In this document: piece by piece, positions 8,565 through 17,401 of the stretch
How the letters are laid out: the number at the start of each line of letters is the position of its first letter
Position numbering within the stretch: position 1 is the stretch's first letter
From: JALYXV01 sp963733505
GTDB lineage: Bacteria; Actinomycetota; Acidimicrobiia; Acidimicrobiales; Palsa-688
Assembly (NCBI GenBank): GCA_963733505.1
Contig: CAVTDW010000012.1
Span: 62,001 to 126,000 of the forward strand
Direction of reading: 5' to 3'
DNA: 64,000 nt
Notes under the pieces: model-generated
The model's database searches: none
What the model was told of the DNA's origin: nothing
The model's input: only the letters and a program-made list of their open reading frames with translations
Made by a program: the position numbers and the translations under genes

Positions 8565-9995
8565 TCAGTGACCCACGTTATCGTGCGGATTCGTCGCCCC
8601 GACCAGCCGAGATACACCCGTCGGAGCGTCGTGTAGGCCGCTTGACGAGGCACCGCCATTGCCCTCCGTCGTGGGTGGCGCAGGCGCCGCCACGACAACC
8701 GCTACGGCCTCACCGCCCTCGCCGGCCTCGTCGACAACGACGGCCTCACCGGGCTGACCGGCCTCACCGGGCTCACCGGGCTCGTCGCCGGGCTCGTCGC
8801 CGGGCTCACCGAGCTCGTCGCCATCGAAGCCCTCGAGCAAAGGTTCACCGGCCTCACCGGCCTCGCCGGGCTCGCCTGGCAATCCAGGAGCTCCGGCCCG
8901 TCGGCCCGACGGGGCGAACACGGTGTAGAGCGCCACGCCGAGCGTGAGTACCCCGAAGGGGATGACCGCGTTGCCCTGGTTGTTGGAGAACGTGGGGTAG
9001 AGCACCAGCGCCGACAACAACGCCGTCCACGCCCACAGGATCATCACCGAGCGCCGTTGCCCGTGGCCGAGGCGCATCAGGCGATGGTGGAGGTGGTCCT
9101 TGTCCGGCTTGGTGGGGTTGCCCCGCCGGCCCGCCCGACGAACGATCGCGAAGGCGGTGTCGAGCATCGGGATCCCGAGGATGAAGAACGGGATGAAGAT
9201 GGGGGCGAAGGTGAAGTACGTGCGCCCGCTGAAGGCGTTGTCGGTCTGGCCCACCACCGACAGCGTCGACGCCGCCATCAGCAACCCGAGCAGCATGGCA
9301 CCGGCGTCGCCCATGAAGATCCGGGCGGGATGGAAGTTGTGGGGCAGGAAACCGAGGCACAGGCCGAGGCACACCACCGCGATCAGCAGCCCGGAGTTGT
9401 CGGCGCTGATGCTCCCCGACCGCAGCAGTTGGTGCGAGTACACGAAGAACGTCCCGGCCGCGATGGCGACGATTCCCGCCGCCAAGCCGTCGAGGCCGTC
9501 GATCAGGTTGACGGCGTTGGCCATCCCGACGACCCAGATCACCGTCATGAGCGGGGCGATGTCGGGCGACAACACCAGGGTCGTGCCAAGGATGGGCACC
9601 CGGAAGAACAGCATGGTGATGCCCGCGAAATACAGGATTGTGCCTGCGAGCACCTGGCCTGACACCTTGCCCGGCGGGCTCACCTCCCGCAGGTCGTCGG
9701 CCAGGCCGATCGCGACCACGACCGCAGCCGCCAGGACCACGCCGAGAGGCTCGGAGTTGGCCCGGAACACCGGTCGGAACTGCTTCAGTTGGGACGCCAC
9801 CACCATGGCGGCGAGGAACGCGATGAACATCGCACCGCCACCCGCGGTGGCGGTGGGACGGGTGTGGACCCGACGTTCGTCGGGCATCACGAGGAAGGAG
9901 AACCGAGACGCCAAGCGGCGGGCGACGAAGGTGAGGGCATAGGTTCCCCCTGCGGCGACGCCGAGAACGATTCCGTAGCCGCCGTAGTCAGACAT
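8565..9995 (-). CDS. WecA/MraY-family polyprenyl-phosphate sugar-1-phosphate transferase with a collagen-like tail
   Basis: Transfers a UDP-sugar-1-phosphate (GlcNAc-1-P in WecA) to undecaprenyl or decaprenyl phosphate, starting a cell-envelope glycan. The multi-helix core shows the conserved cytoplasmic motifs AIGLADDLREVSP, NAVNLIDGLDGLAAG, IFMGDAGAMLLG and DKDHLHHRLMRLGH. In mycobacteria the homologue rfe (Rv1302) occupies the same place between sua5 and the atp genes. Residues 368-427 are a Gly-X-Y tail (GAPGLPGEPGEAGEAGEP and so on) after the last helix, followed by a Val/Ala-rich end. The tail is unlike other WecA proteins and is encoded by short tandem repeats (8715-8894). Confidence 0.88.
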   Translation of the reverse strand: MSDYGGYGIVLGVAAGGTYALTFVARRLASRFSFLVMPDERRVHTRPTATAGGGAMFIAFLAAMVVASQLKQFRPVFRANSEPLGVVLAAAVVVAIGLADDLREVSPPGKVSGQVLAGTILYFAGITMLFFRVPILGTTLVLSPDIAPLMTVIWVVGMANAVNLIDGLDGLAAGIVAIAAGTFFVYSHQLLRSGSISADNSGLLIAVVCLGLCLGFLPHNFHPARIFMGDAGAMLLGLLMAASTLSVVGQTDNAFSGRTYFTFAPIFIPFFILGIPMLDTAFAIVRRAGRRGNPTKPDKDHLHHRLMRLGHGQRRSVMILWAWTALLSALVLYPTFSNNQGNAVIPFGVLTLGVALYTVFAPSGRRAGAPGLPGEPGEAGEAGEPLLEGFDGDELGEPGDEPGDEPGEPGEAGQPGEAVVVDEAGEGGEAVAVVVAAPAPPTTEGNGGASSSGLHDAPTGVSRLVGATNPHDNVGH

Positions 9996-10122
9996 GGGCC
10001 GGCCCCCCGGCGCGCGACGGCATCGCCGACAACGTTAAGCCCAGCGGGCGGGCGGCGGGGTCATGGCCGCCCGGCTATGGGGGTGGCGCACAACGTCTGT
10101 GCCGCCTCTCGCCTGGTGGCCC

Positions 10123-11352
10123 TCAAAAATCAGGGCTGAACTTGCCGCAAAGATTGGCGACCTGGTCACGCACCGCGGCCCGCTCGGCGGTGTTGTCGGG
10201 GTCCCGGAGCACCCGGCCGATGAGCGTCGCGATCTCCGCCATCTCGGCCTCCGCCATCCCCGCCGTCGTCATGGCGGGCGAGCCGAGACGCAGGCCACTG
10301 GTGACGAACGGCGAGCGGGGATCGTTCGGAATGGTGTTCTTGTTGCACGTGATCCCGGCCAGGTCCAGGGACTCCTGGGCCTTCTTTCCGGTCAGGTCGG
10401 CGTCGAAGGGCCGCAGGTCGACGAGGATGAGGTGGTTGTCGGTCCCGCCCGAGACCATGCGGAATCCCTCGCCCGTGAGGGCCTCGGCCAACGCCGACGC
10501 GTTGGCCACGACCTGGGCCGAGTACTCCTTGAACGACGGCTGCAGCGCCTCCCAGAAGGCCACCGCCTTGGCTGCGATGACGTGCTCCAGCGGTCCACCC
10601 TGCAACCCCGGGAACACCGCCTTGTCGATGGCGGTCGCCAGTTCCTTGCGGCAGACGATGCACCCCCCTCGCGGTCCCCGCAGGGTCTTGTGGGTGGTGA
10701 AGGTCACGACGTCGGCGACGCCGACGGGGTTCGGATGGACCCCTCCGGCGATCAACCCGGCGACATGGGCCGCGTCGAAGAGGAACAGGGCGCCCACCTC
10801 GTCAGCGATGCGGCGAATGGGCTCGGGATCGATGAGGCGCGGGTAGGCGGTCGCCCCGGCGACGATCAGCTTGGGCCGGTGCTCCTGGGCCAAGGCGGCC
10901 ATTTGTTCCAGGTCGATCCGCTCGTCGCTGGCCGTCACCCCGTAGGCGACAAAGTTGTAGAACCGCCCGCTCATGTTGACCGGCGAACCGTGCGTCAGAT
11001 GGCCGCCCTGGTCGAGCCGCATCCCGAGGACCGTGTCGCCCGGTTCGAGCAGCGCCAGGTAGGCCGCCATGTTGGCGTTGGCGCCGGCGTGGGGTTGGAC
11101 GTTGGCGTGCTCGGCACCGAACAAGTCGCAGCACCGCCGCCGGGCCAGGTCTTCGACCTCGTCGATGATCCGGTTGCCGCCGTAGTACCGCTTGCCCGGA
11201 TACCCCTCGGCGTACTTGTTGGTCAGGACCGATCCGGTGGCCTCTCGAACCTGGCGGGAGGCGAAGTTCTCCGACGCGATGAGCTGCAAGGTGCTGCGCT
11301 GCCGCTCCTGCTCGCGGTCGATGATGGCGAACAACTCGTCGTCACGGGACAC
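10123..11352 (-). CDS. glyA: Serine hydroxymethyltransferase
   Basis: PLP enzyme that interconverts serine and glycine while loading tetrahydrofolate with a one-carbon unit. The PLP lysine is in VTFTTHKTLRGPRGG, and other family blocks include LQLIASENFAS, GRRYYGG-type KYAEGYPGKRYYGG and PHAGANANMAAY. The GTG at 11352 (VSRDDELF) fits the family N-terminus; the frame is open to 11394. Its insertion between sua5 and the WecA-like gene differs from the mycobacterial order. Confidence 0.96.
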   Translation of the reverse strand: MSRDDELFAIIDREQERQRSTLQLIASENFASRQVREATGSVLTNKYAEGYPGKRYYGGNRIIDEVEDLARRRCCDLFGAEHANVQPHAGANANMAAYLALLEPGDTVLGMRLDQGGHLTHGSPVNMSGRFYNFVAYGVTASDERIDLEQMAALAQEHRPKLIVAGATAYPRLIDPEPIRRIADEVGALFLFDAAHVAGLIAGGVHPNPVGVADVVTFTTHKTLRGPRGGCIVCRKELATAIDKAVFPGLQGGPLEHVIAAKAVAFWEALQPSFKEYSAQVVANASALAEALTGEGFRMVSGGTDNHLILVDLRPFDADLTGKKAQESLDLAGITCNKNTIPNDPRSPFVTSGLRLGSPAMTTAGMAEAEMAEIATLIGRVLRDPDNTAERAAVRDQVANLCGKFSPDF

Positions 11353-11411
11353 CCGCCGAGTGTATGTGGTGGCTGTCGGACCGCTGGGCGCCACTCCGGA
11401 GGGCGCGAGGG

Positions 11412-12083
11412 CTAGCTGGTCGCGCCAGCGGCCACGGCGAGGACGTCATCCCAGGACAGCCGGCCCTCGCGGAGGAGGTGCGGTTCGGCTCCCGTGCAAT
11501 CGACCACGGTCGAAGGGGTGCCGGTACACGGGCCGCCATCGAGGACGACCTCGACCGCGGACCCCAACGCCGCGGCCAAATCCGCGGCCGAAGTGGCCGG
11601 GTCCTCGCCATGGCGGTTGGCGCTCGTGGTGGCGATCGGGCCGATCGCCCGGCACAACGCCAGCGGGACCGGGTGGTTGGGGCATCGCAACCCGATGGTG
11701 GCGTCGTCGCTGCCCAAGTCGGCGTCGAGGTCGGGACGGCGGGGCAGGACAACGGTCAGCGGGCCGGGCCAGAAAAAGGCCATGAGCCGCTCGGCTGCGG
11801 GCGGGACGGCGCCGGCTACGGTCAGCGCCAAAGCCTGGTCGATGTCCGCCACCAGAACCGGAAGCTCGAACGACCGGGGCCGCCGCTTGACCTTGAACAA
11901 CCGGTCCGTCGCGCCCGCCCGGAACGGATCGGCCGCCAGGCCGTACACCGTGTCGGTGGGGACGCCGGCGATTCCTCCGGCGCGCAGGATCGCCACTGCC
12001 GCGTTGATCGCCTCGACCGGGGGCGGGTCGCCCCGTGCATCGACGATTGCCACCTGTTCGACGATATCGGCCCGCCCGGTCAA
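11412..12083 (-). CDS. L-threonylcarbamoyladenylate synthase (Sua5/YrdC/TsaC)
   Basis: Makes threonylcarbamoyl-AMP from threonine, bicarbonate and ATP for the t6A37 modification of ANN-decoding tRNAs. The core shows GIAGVPTDTVYGLAADP, KRRPRSFELPVLV, FFWPGPLTVVL, IGLRCPNHP and ATTSANRHGE. At 223 residues it is the short YrdC-type form without the C-terminal Sua5 domain. It abuts prmC: one base separates the prmC stop from this ATG. The prfA-prmC-sua5 order is conserved in actinobacteria. Confidence 0.93.
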   Translation of the reverse strand: MTGRADIVEQVAIVDARGDPPPVEAINAAVAILRAGGIAGVPTDTVYGLAADPFRAGATDRLFKVKRRPRSFELPVLVADIDQALALTVAGAVPPAAERLMAFFWPGPLTVVLPRRPDLDADLGSDDATIGLRCPNHPVPLALCRAIGPIATTSANRHGEDPATSAADLAAALGSAVEVVLDGGPCTGTPSTVVDCTGAEPHLLREGRLSWDDVLAVAAGATS

Positions 12084-12962
12084 TCAGGAGACCGCCCGCA
12101 GCCGGGCCACCAAGGCCCGATCGCGCCCGGTGAGGTCCGGCTCGATCCCCACGTCGTCGAACCCGGCACGGCGCGCCAGCTCGCCCGCCGCGGCGGCCTG
12201 ATCGGGCGCCAGCTCGACGATCAGGACCCCCGGTCGGGCCAGCCATCGGGGCGCTTCGGACACGATGACGGCAATCGCGTCGAGCCCCGTCGGGCCGCCG
12301 TCGAGTGCCAGCGCCGGCTCCCAATCGGAAACCACCGTCGGGAGCGACGCCATCTCCTCGGTCGTCACATAGGGAGGGTTGGAGACGACCAGTGACACCT
12401 GACCCTGCAATGTCGCGGGCAGGGCGGCCCACCACGACCCCTCGACCAGGCGCACCTTGGCCGCCCGCGCCCCGCCCAGGCCGACCAGGTTGGCCCGGGC
12501 GATCGCCAGAGCCTCGGGGGAGACGTCCGTGGCCCAGACCGCACCCGGCCTGCCCTCGGCCGCCAGCGACAAGGCGATGGCGCCCGAACCCGTGCCCAGG
12601 TCCACGACAACCGGCCCGACCACGCCACCGGCGCGCTCCAGCGACGCCAGTTCGCGTAGCGCCACCTCGACGACCTGCTCGGTCTCGGGCCGGGGAATCA
12701 GCACCTGACGGTTGACCAGCAGGTCCAACTGCCGGAATCCCCACCGGCCCAGGACGTATTGCAGGGGCTCCCCCGTCGCCCGCCGCGCCACCATCTGGTC
12801 GAAATACCGCTGCGCCCGCTCACTGACCGCCTCGTCCAGCAGCAACGGCCAGGCCCCGCTGGCCGCCTCCTCCACGATCCACCGCGCCTCGACCTTGGAC
12901 CCGAGCCGGGCCGCGGCCTCGTCGTAGCGCGCCCGCCAGTTCACACCGCCCGTCGCAGGCAA
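12084..12962 (-). CDS. prmC: Release factor glutamine methyltransferase
   Basis: Methylates the glutamine of the GGQ loop of RF1/RF2 with S-adenosylmethionine. The N-terminal helical substrate-binding domain (residues 1-85) ends in GEPLQYVLGRWGF, and the Rossmann core follows with VVDLGTGSGAIALSLA and the catalytic VVSNPPYVTTEE. It is 292 residues long and directly follows its substrate gene prfA. The start is near PATGGVNWRARYDEAA. Confidence 0.94.
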   Translation of the reverse strand: MPATGGVNWRARYDEAAARLGSKVEARWIVEEAASGAWPLLLDEAVSERAQRYFDQMVARRATGEPLQYVLGRWGFRQLDLLVNRQVLIPRPETEQVVEVALRELASLERAGGVVGPVVVDLGTGSGAIALSLAAEGRPGAVWATDVSPEALAIARANLVGLGGARAAKVRLVEGSWWAALPATLQGQVSLVVSNPPYVTTEEMASLPTVVSDWEPALALDGGPTGLDAIAVIVSEAPRWLARPGVLIVELAPDQAAAAGELARRAGFDDVGIEPDLTGRDRALVARLRAVS

Positions 12963-12968
12963 AGCCCG

Positions 12969-14042
12969 TCAGGCGTCGGCGGTCCGACCGCTCAGCTGCC
13001 GGGCCCGCTCGTCGGCGCCCAGTGCATCGACGATCTCGTCGAGATCGCCGAGCAGCACCCGGTCGAGCTTGTGCAGCGTCAGGCCGATGCGGTGATCGGT
13101 GACCCGGTTCTCCTTGAAGTTGTAGGTCCTGATCTTCTCCGAGCGCCCGCCACCACCGATCTGGCTGCGGCGGGTCTCGCTGAGCGTTGCCGCCTGGCGG
13201 TCCTGCTCGGCCTTCAGCAGGCGGGCCCGCAGGACCACCATGGCCTTGGCCCGGTTTTGGATCTGGCTCTTCTCGTCCTGCATCGCCACCACCACACCGG
13301 TGGGCAGGTGGGTGATGCGCACCGCCGAGTCGGTCGTGTTCACCGACTGCCCGCCGGGGCCGGTGGAACGGTACACGTCGATCTTCAGATCCTTCTCCTC
13401 GATGTGGACGTCGATCTCCTCCGCCTCGGGCAGCACCGTCACGGTGGCGGCCGAGGTGTGGATCCGGCCCTGCGACTCGGTGACCGGTACGCGCTGCACC
13501 CGGTGAGGTCCGCCCTCGTACTTGAAGTGGCTCCACGCCGTCTTGCCCTTGACCATGAAGGTGACTTCGTTGAAGCCGCCCATGTCGGAGGGGTCGCTGC
13601 CCAGAATCTCGATCTTCAATCCGTGGCGTTCGGCGTAATGGAGGTACATCTCGAAGAGCACCTTGGCGAACAGGTTGGCCTCCTCACCGCCCTCGGCGCC
13701 GCGGATCTCCAAGATGACGTTCTTGCCGTCGTTGGCGTCCTTGGGGAGCAGCAGGGCCTTCAGCTCGTCCTCGACCGCCGCGATGCGCGCCTCGGCGCTG
13801 TCCACCTCGGCCCGGACCATCTCCCGGTCCTCACCTTCGGCGTCGGGCAGCATCTCCTTGGCCGTCGCCAGGTCGTCGAGCGCCCGGCGGTAGTTGTGGT
13901 AGGCCTCCACGATCGGCTCGAGCGCCTTGTGGCGCCGCGACACGTCCCGCAGGGTGGCCTGATCGGTGAGCACGGCCGGATCCGACAGCCGGCGCAACAC
14001 CGACTGATACTCCTCTTCGAGGCCCTGCAACCGTTCCAACAT
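12969..14042 (-). CDS. prfA: Peptide chain release factor 1
   Basis: Recognises UAA and UAG in the ribosomal A site and triggers peptide release. The peptidyl hydrolysis loop is GPGGQSVNTTDSAVRITH (about residue 230), and the codon-recognition region contains PVTESQGRIHTSAATV, the P-x-T type that identifies RF1 rather than RF2. Length 357 is typical. The methylation enzyme prmC follows 6 bases downstream. Confidence 0.97.
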   Translation of the reverse strand: MLERLQGLEEEYQSVLRRLSDPAVLTDQATLRDVSRRHKALEPIVEAYHNYRRALDDLATAKEMLPDAEGEDREMVRAEVDSAEARIAAVEDELKALLLPKDANDGKNVILEIRGAEGGEEANLFAKVLFEMYLHYAERHGLKIEILGSDPSDMGGFNEVTFMVKGKTAWSHFKYEGGPHRVQRVPVTESQGRIHTSAATVTVLPEAEEIDVHIEEKDLKIDVYRSTGPGGQSVNTTDSAVRITHLPTGVVVAMQDEKSQIQNRAKAMVVLRARLLKAEQDRQAATLSETRRSQIGGGGRSEKIRTYNFKENRVTDHRIGLTLHKLDRVLLGDLDEIVDALGADERARQLSGRTADA

Positions 14043-14048
14043 GTCGCG

Positions 14049-15047
14049 TTAGAGGGTACCGGCCAGGCCCTTCCAGCCGGCTGGGACGGTCACCACCTCG
14101 GCCGGGTCCCGCAACGCCGCCGCCAGCTGGCGCGTCCTTGGGTGGTCGTCACCCGGTGGCACCGCCAGCACCAGGCGGGCCGAGTCGAGGCCCGCGGCCC
14201 GGCGGGCATCGGCGGCTGCAGGCACCAGGTCCAGGTCGATCCCCGTCGAGGTGGCAACCACGACCGGTTCACCCGCCATATCGACCCCCGCGGCCATGGC
14301 CGCGGTCGACGTGCGCAGGTCGGCGCGAGCCACCGCGGGCGGCATCGGTGCCAGCCACGCCGCACCGACCACGTCGGGCCGGGCGACGACGACGTGGCGC
14401 AACCATCGCTCGACCGCCAGGCTGTTGGCCAGGTGCGCGGTGCCCGCGGGCGTGCGCCAGCGCCGGATCATGGCCACCACCTCGGCCAGCACGTCCGAGA
14501 CCACCCGGTCGGGCTCGAGGTCCCGGTGGAAGGTACGGTCCTGGCTGCCGACGCCGACCTCGAGGCGGGCCCCGCGGGCGTCGACGACGACCCGGGCCAC
14601 TTCGAGTCCCAGCAGCTCGCCGGTGAGCACGCCGAACTCGACGACCGGCTCCACGCCCGCCGCCCGGAGGACCTCGGCGAAGGGGGCGGCGGCACTGGGT
14701 AGCGGAGGAGGTGGGAAAAACCCCGCCGGTTCCGCCAAGCGCAGCGTCGGAGGGGTGACCTGCCATACCGTCACGGGCAGGGTGAATGCCTGGGCTCGGC
14801 GGGCCAACAATGCTGCGACCTCCTCGCTGCTCTCGGCCAGCAGGTGAACCTCCCCGGCCTCGTAGCGCAGGGCCCACGCCAGTACGCCCCCCAGGCTGCG
14901 GTGGCTGGGCGCGTCCACCAGGACGAACGCCGCCTCGCCCGCCGCGGCGGGCCGCAGCGCCGCCCCCGTCGGAAACGGCGCCGGTACCGCGCCGGTGCCG
15001 GGGCCCCAATGGCCCCGGACCAGTACGTTCAACTTGGCGCGGAGCAA
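14049..15047 (-). CDS. Conserved-position hypothetical protein between rpmE and prfA
   Basis: 332 residues that I do not recognise. It is Ala/Val/Pro-rich, has no signal peptide or clear membrane helix and reads as a soluble alpha/beta protein. Visible segments include AFVLVDAPSHRSLGGVLAWA, a proline run (FFPPPPLPS) at about 135, and VVEFGVLTGELLGLEVARVV followed by VVDARGARLEVGVG. The middle part (FHRDLEPDRVVSDVLAEVVA) is helical. It lies in the same operon as rpmE and prfA with 6 bases before prfA, so it is co-transcribed with translation genes. In M. tuberculosis nothing separates rpmE from prfA. Function unknown. Confidence 0.75.
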   Translation of the reverse strand: MLRAKLNVLVRGHWGPGTGAVPAPFPTGAALRPAAAGEAAFVLVDAPSHRSLGGVLAWALRYEAGEVHLLAESSEEVAALLARRAQAFTLPVTVWQVTPPTLRLAEPAGFFPPPPLPSAAAPFAEVLRAAGVEPVVEFGVLTGELLGLEVARVVVDARGARLEVGVGSQDRTFHRDLEPDRVVSDVLAEVVAMIRRWRTPAGTAHLANSLAVERWLRHVVVARPDVVGAAWLAPMPPAVARADLRTSTAAMAAGVDMAGEPVVVATSTGIDLDLVPAAADARRAAGLDSARLVLAVPPGDDHPRTRQLAAALRDPAEVVTVPAGWKGLAGTL

Positions 15048-15094
15048 CGCCTCCCGCGGGTCGACGGCGCGGTCGGGAGGGTTGGCCAGCGGTG

Positions 15095-15307
15095 CTACTT
15101 CTTGGCCGCCCGGCGCCCGTAACGGCGCTCGAAGCGCTCCACCCGGCCGCCGGTGTCAACCAGCTTCTGCTTGCCGGTATAGAACGGATGGCACTCGTTG
15201 CACAGCTCGGTGTGCAACGTGTCCTTGGTGGAGTGGGTCATGAACTTGTTGCCACACGAGCAGGTCACGGTGGCATCGACGTACTTGGGATGGATGTCTG
15301 TCTTCAC
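15095..15307 (-). CDS. rpmE: Ribosomal protein L31 (zinc-binding type)
   Basis: 70 residues of 50S subunit protein bL31. It begins MKTDIHPKYVDATVTCSCGN and carries the four-Cys/zinc pattern (CSC in the N-terminal part, LCNECHPFYTGKQ later), which marks the C+ form that stores zinc, in contrast to the zinc-independent paralogue. It follows rho by 9 bases. Confidence 0.97.
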   Translation of the reverse strand: MKTDIHPKYVDATVTCSCGNKFMTHSTKDTLHTELCNECHPFYTGKQKLVDTGGRVERFERRYGRRAAKK

Positions 15308-15316
15308 TGGGTTCTC

Positions 15317-17173
15317 CTAGATGGAGGGCGCCGGGGTCTTGGCGATCTCGGCGAGGAATTCGTCGTTGCTCTTGGTCGACTTGATCTTGTCCATGAGGAG
15401 CTGCAAACCGGCAGCATCGCTGCCGTCGGCGCCCAGGGCGTTCAGCACCCGGCGCAGCTTCCATACTTGCTGAAGCTGCTGGCGGTCGAACAGCAACTCC
15501 TCGTGGCGGGTGGAGCTGGCATTGACATCGAGGGCGGGATACACCCGGCGCTCCGCCAGCTTGCGGTCCAGCCGCAGCTCCATGTTGCCGGTGCCCTTGA
15601 ACTCCTCGAAGATCACCTCGTCCATTCGGCTTCCCGTCTCGACCAGAGCGGTTGCCAGGATGGTCAACGATCCGCCTTCCTCAATATTCCGCGCCGCGCC
15701 GAAGAACTTCTTGGGCGGGTACAGGGCGCCGGTGTCGATGCCGCCCGACATGATCCGCCCCGTCGCCGGCTGGGCCAGGTTGTAGGCGCGCGCCAGGCGC
15801 GTGATGCCGTCGAGCACGATGACGACGTCCTTGCCCAGCTCCACCAGCCGCTTGGCCCGCTCGATGGTGAGCTCCGCGACCTGGGTGTGCTCGTCGGCCG
15901 GGCGGTCGAAGGTCGAGGCGATCACCTCGCCCTTCACCGAGCGCCGCATGTCGGTGACTTCCTCGGGCCGCTCGTCCACCAGCAGCACCATGAGCACCAC
16001 GTCGGGGTTGTTGGCCTCGATGGAATGGGCGATCTGCTTCAACACGGTGGTCTTGCCCGCCTTGGGCGGTGACACGATCAACCCCCGCTGACCCTTGCCG
16101 ATGGGCGAGATCAGGTCGACGATGCGAGCCGTCAGGTTGGCCGGGTCGCCGGGAATCTCGAGCGGCAGCTTCTGGTCGGGGAACAACGGGGTGAGGTCCT
16201 CGAACCGGGGCCGCACCCGGGCCTCGTCGGGCGAGAGCCCGCTGACGGTGTCGATACGCAGCAGGGCGGGATACTTCTCGGTGCTGCCCGCGGGCCGGCA
16301 GGCGCCTTCGATCTCGTCGCCCTTGCGCAGCGCGAAACGGCGCACCTGGCTGATCGACACGTAGACGTCGTTGGGGCTGGCGAGGGAGCCGCGGGTCCGC
16401 AGGAAGCCGTATCCCTCCTCCCGCAGGTCGAGATAGCCCTTGACCGACACCGGTTCGCCGGAATAGGCGACGTCCATCGGCTGGGCCTGCAGGTCTCGGT
16501 CGCCGTTGGTGGGGCCGCGTTCGGGTGTGCGTTCACGGCCCCGGCGCCGGCGGTTACGCCGGTTGCCCACCTCGCCGTCGAATCGCCCTTGGCCCTGGCC
16601 TGGACCGCCGCCCTGGCTCTGACCCGGACCTGAGTTGGATTGGGCTGCCGATCCGCTGGACTGCGTCTGCGATCGCGACTGGTAGGTCGGCGCCGCGGGC
16701 TCCGAGCCGTCCGCCCGGCCATTGGGCGCACCGCTGGCGCCCGAAACCGTCTCGTCGTCGGCATCCTCGGCGAAATCCGGAGCCGGGGAGCCACGGTGGC
16801 CCTGGTTGCCGTTGGCTGACGAGTCGCCCGCGTCGCCCGCCGGGTGGTCGGTGGCGGAGGGGGGCGGCGCTGGTGCCGGCTCAGCTGGCGGGGCAGGGGT
16901 CGGCGGGCCCGCATCGGCGGGATCTCCCAAGGGCAGCTCGGCAGCTGGGGCATTCACGGCCTTGCGGGCCCTCGGGGCACGGCGGGGTTTCTCGGCGGCC
17001 ACGTCTGCGTCAGGTCCATCGACCGCGACTCCGGTGGCCCGGAGTATCTGGAGGATCAGGTCGGACTTCCGCGCTCGGCTGCCGGGCGTGGTGCCCAGCG
17101 CTTCGGCGATGGCGTAGAGCTCCTCGCGCTCCTTGGCCTCTAGGACCGAGCGCTCGAGTTGCGGCTCGCTCAT
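15317..17173 (-). CDS. rho: Transcription termination factor Rho
   Basis: Hexameric RNA-dependent ATPase, 618 residues. Order: Rho N-terminal helix domain (LERSVLEAKEREELYAIAEA), a roughly 170-residue disordered Pro/Ala/Gly/Asp/Arg insert typical of high-GC actinobacteria (ending in the basic patch NRRNRRRRGRERTP), the cold-shock-like RNA-binding fold (GYLDLREEGYGFLRTRG) and the RecA core with Walker A SPPKAGKTT, Walker B VVIVLDGITRLARAYN and the R-loop region. The leader before the start is 228 bases without a gene; Rho often autoregulates, but no attenuator is provable here. Confidence 0.97.
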   Translation of the reverse strand: MSEPQLERSVLEAKEREELYAIAEALGTTPGSRARKSDLILQILRATGVAVDGPDADVAAEKPRRAPRARKAVNAPAAELPLGDPADAGPPTPAPPAEPAPAPPPSATDHPAGDAGDSSANGNQGHRGSPAPDFAEDADDETVSGASGAPNGRADGSEPAAPTYQSRSQTQSSGSAAQSNSGPGQSQGGGPGQGQGRFDGEVGNRRNRRRRGRERTPERGPTNGDRDLQAQPMDVAYSGEPVSVKGYLDLREEGYGFLRTRGSLASPNDVYVSISQVRRFALRKGDEIEGACRPAGSTEKYPALLRIDTVSGLSPDEARVRPRFEDLTPLFPDQKLPLEIPGDPANLTARIVDLISPIGKGQRGLIVSPPKAGKTTVLKQIAHSIEANNPDVVLMVLLVDERPEEVTDMRRSVKGEVIASTFDRPADEHTQVAELTIERAKRLVELGKDVVIVLDGITRLARAYNLAQPATGRIMSGGIDTGALYPPKKFFGAARNIEEGGSLTILATALVETGSRMDEVIFEEFKGTGNMELRLDRKLAERRVYPALDVNASSTRHEELLFDRQQLQQVWKLRRVLNALGADGSDAAGLQLLMDKIKSTKSNDEFLAEIAKTPAPSI

Positions 17174-17401
17174 CGTTACCTCGTTTGGATCGGGTGGAGT
17201 GATCAGGCGGTGACACCGCGGCGGGCCGGGATGGTCAGCACAGGGTCGGGGTGCCGCGGTCTTGTCCTACCGGGAAGCATCCGACACCCGCCTCCGGAAG
17301 CCCCGAGCCAGCATTTGGGGCGCTGGTATGGCACATGCCCCGTCATGGAGTGCGATGACAGTCTCCGATGGTACTCGGGATGCCCGCTCACGGGCAACCA
17401 C
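17174..17401. other. Gap between thrC and rho where thrB is expected
   Basis: 228 bases with no plausible coding frame. In actinobacteria with the same gene order, homoserine kinase (thrB) normally lies here, between thrC and rho. The stretch holds a small hairpin just after thrC and presumably the rho promoter and leader. No homoserine kinase remnant (no GHMP motif) is visible. Confidence 0.6.
17382..17395 (-). terminator. Short GC hairpin after thrC
   Basis: GCCCG-CTCA-CGGGC forms a 5-bp stem with a 4-base loop 6 bases past the thrC stop. No T-run follows, so it is a weak intrinsic terminator at best, or part of the rho leader. Confidence 0.4.
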
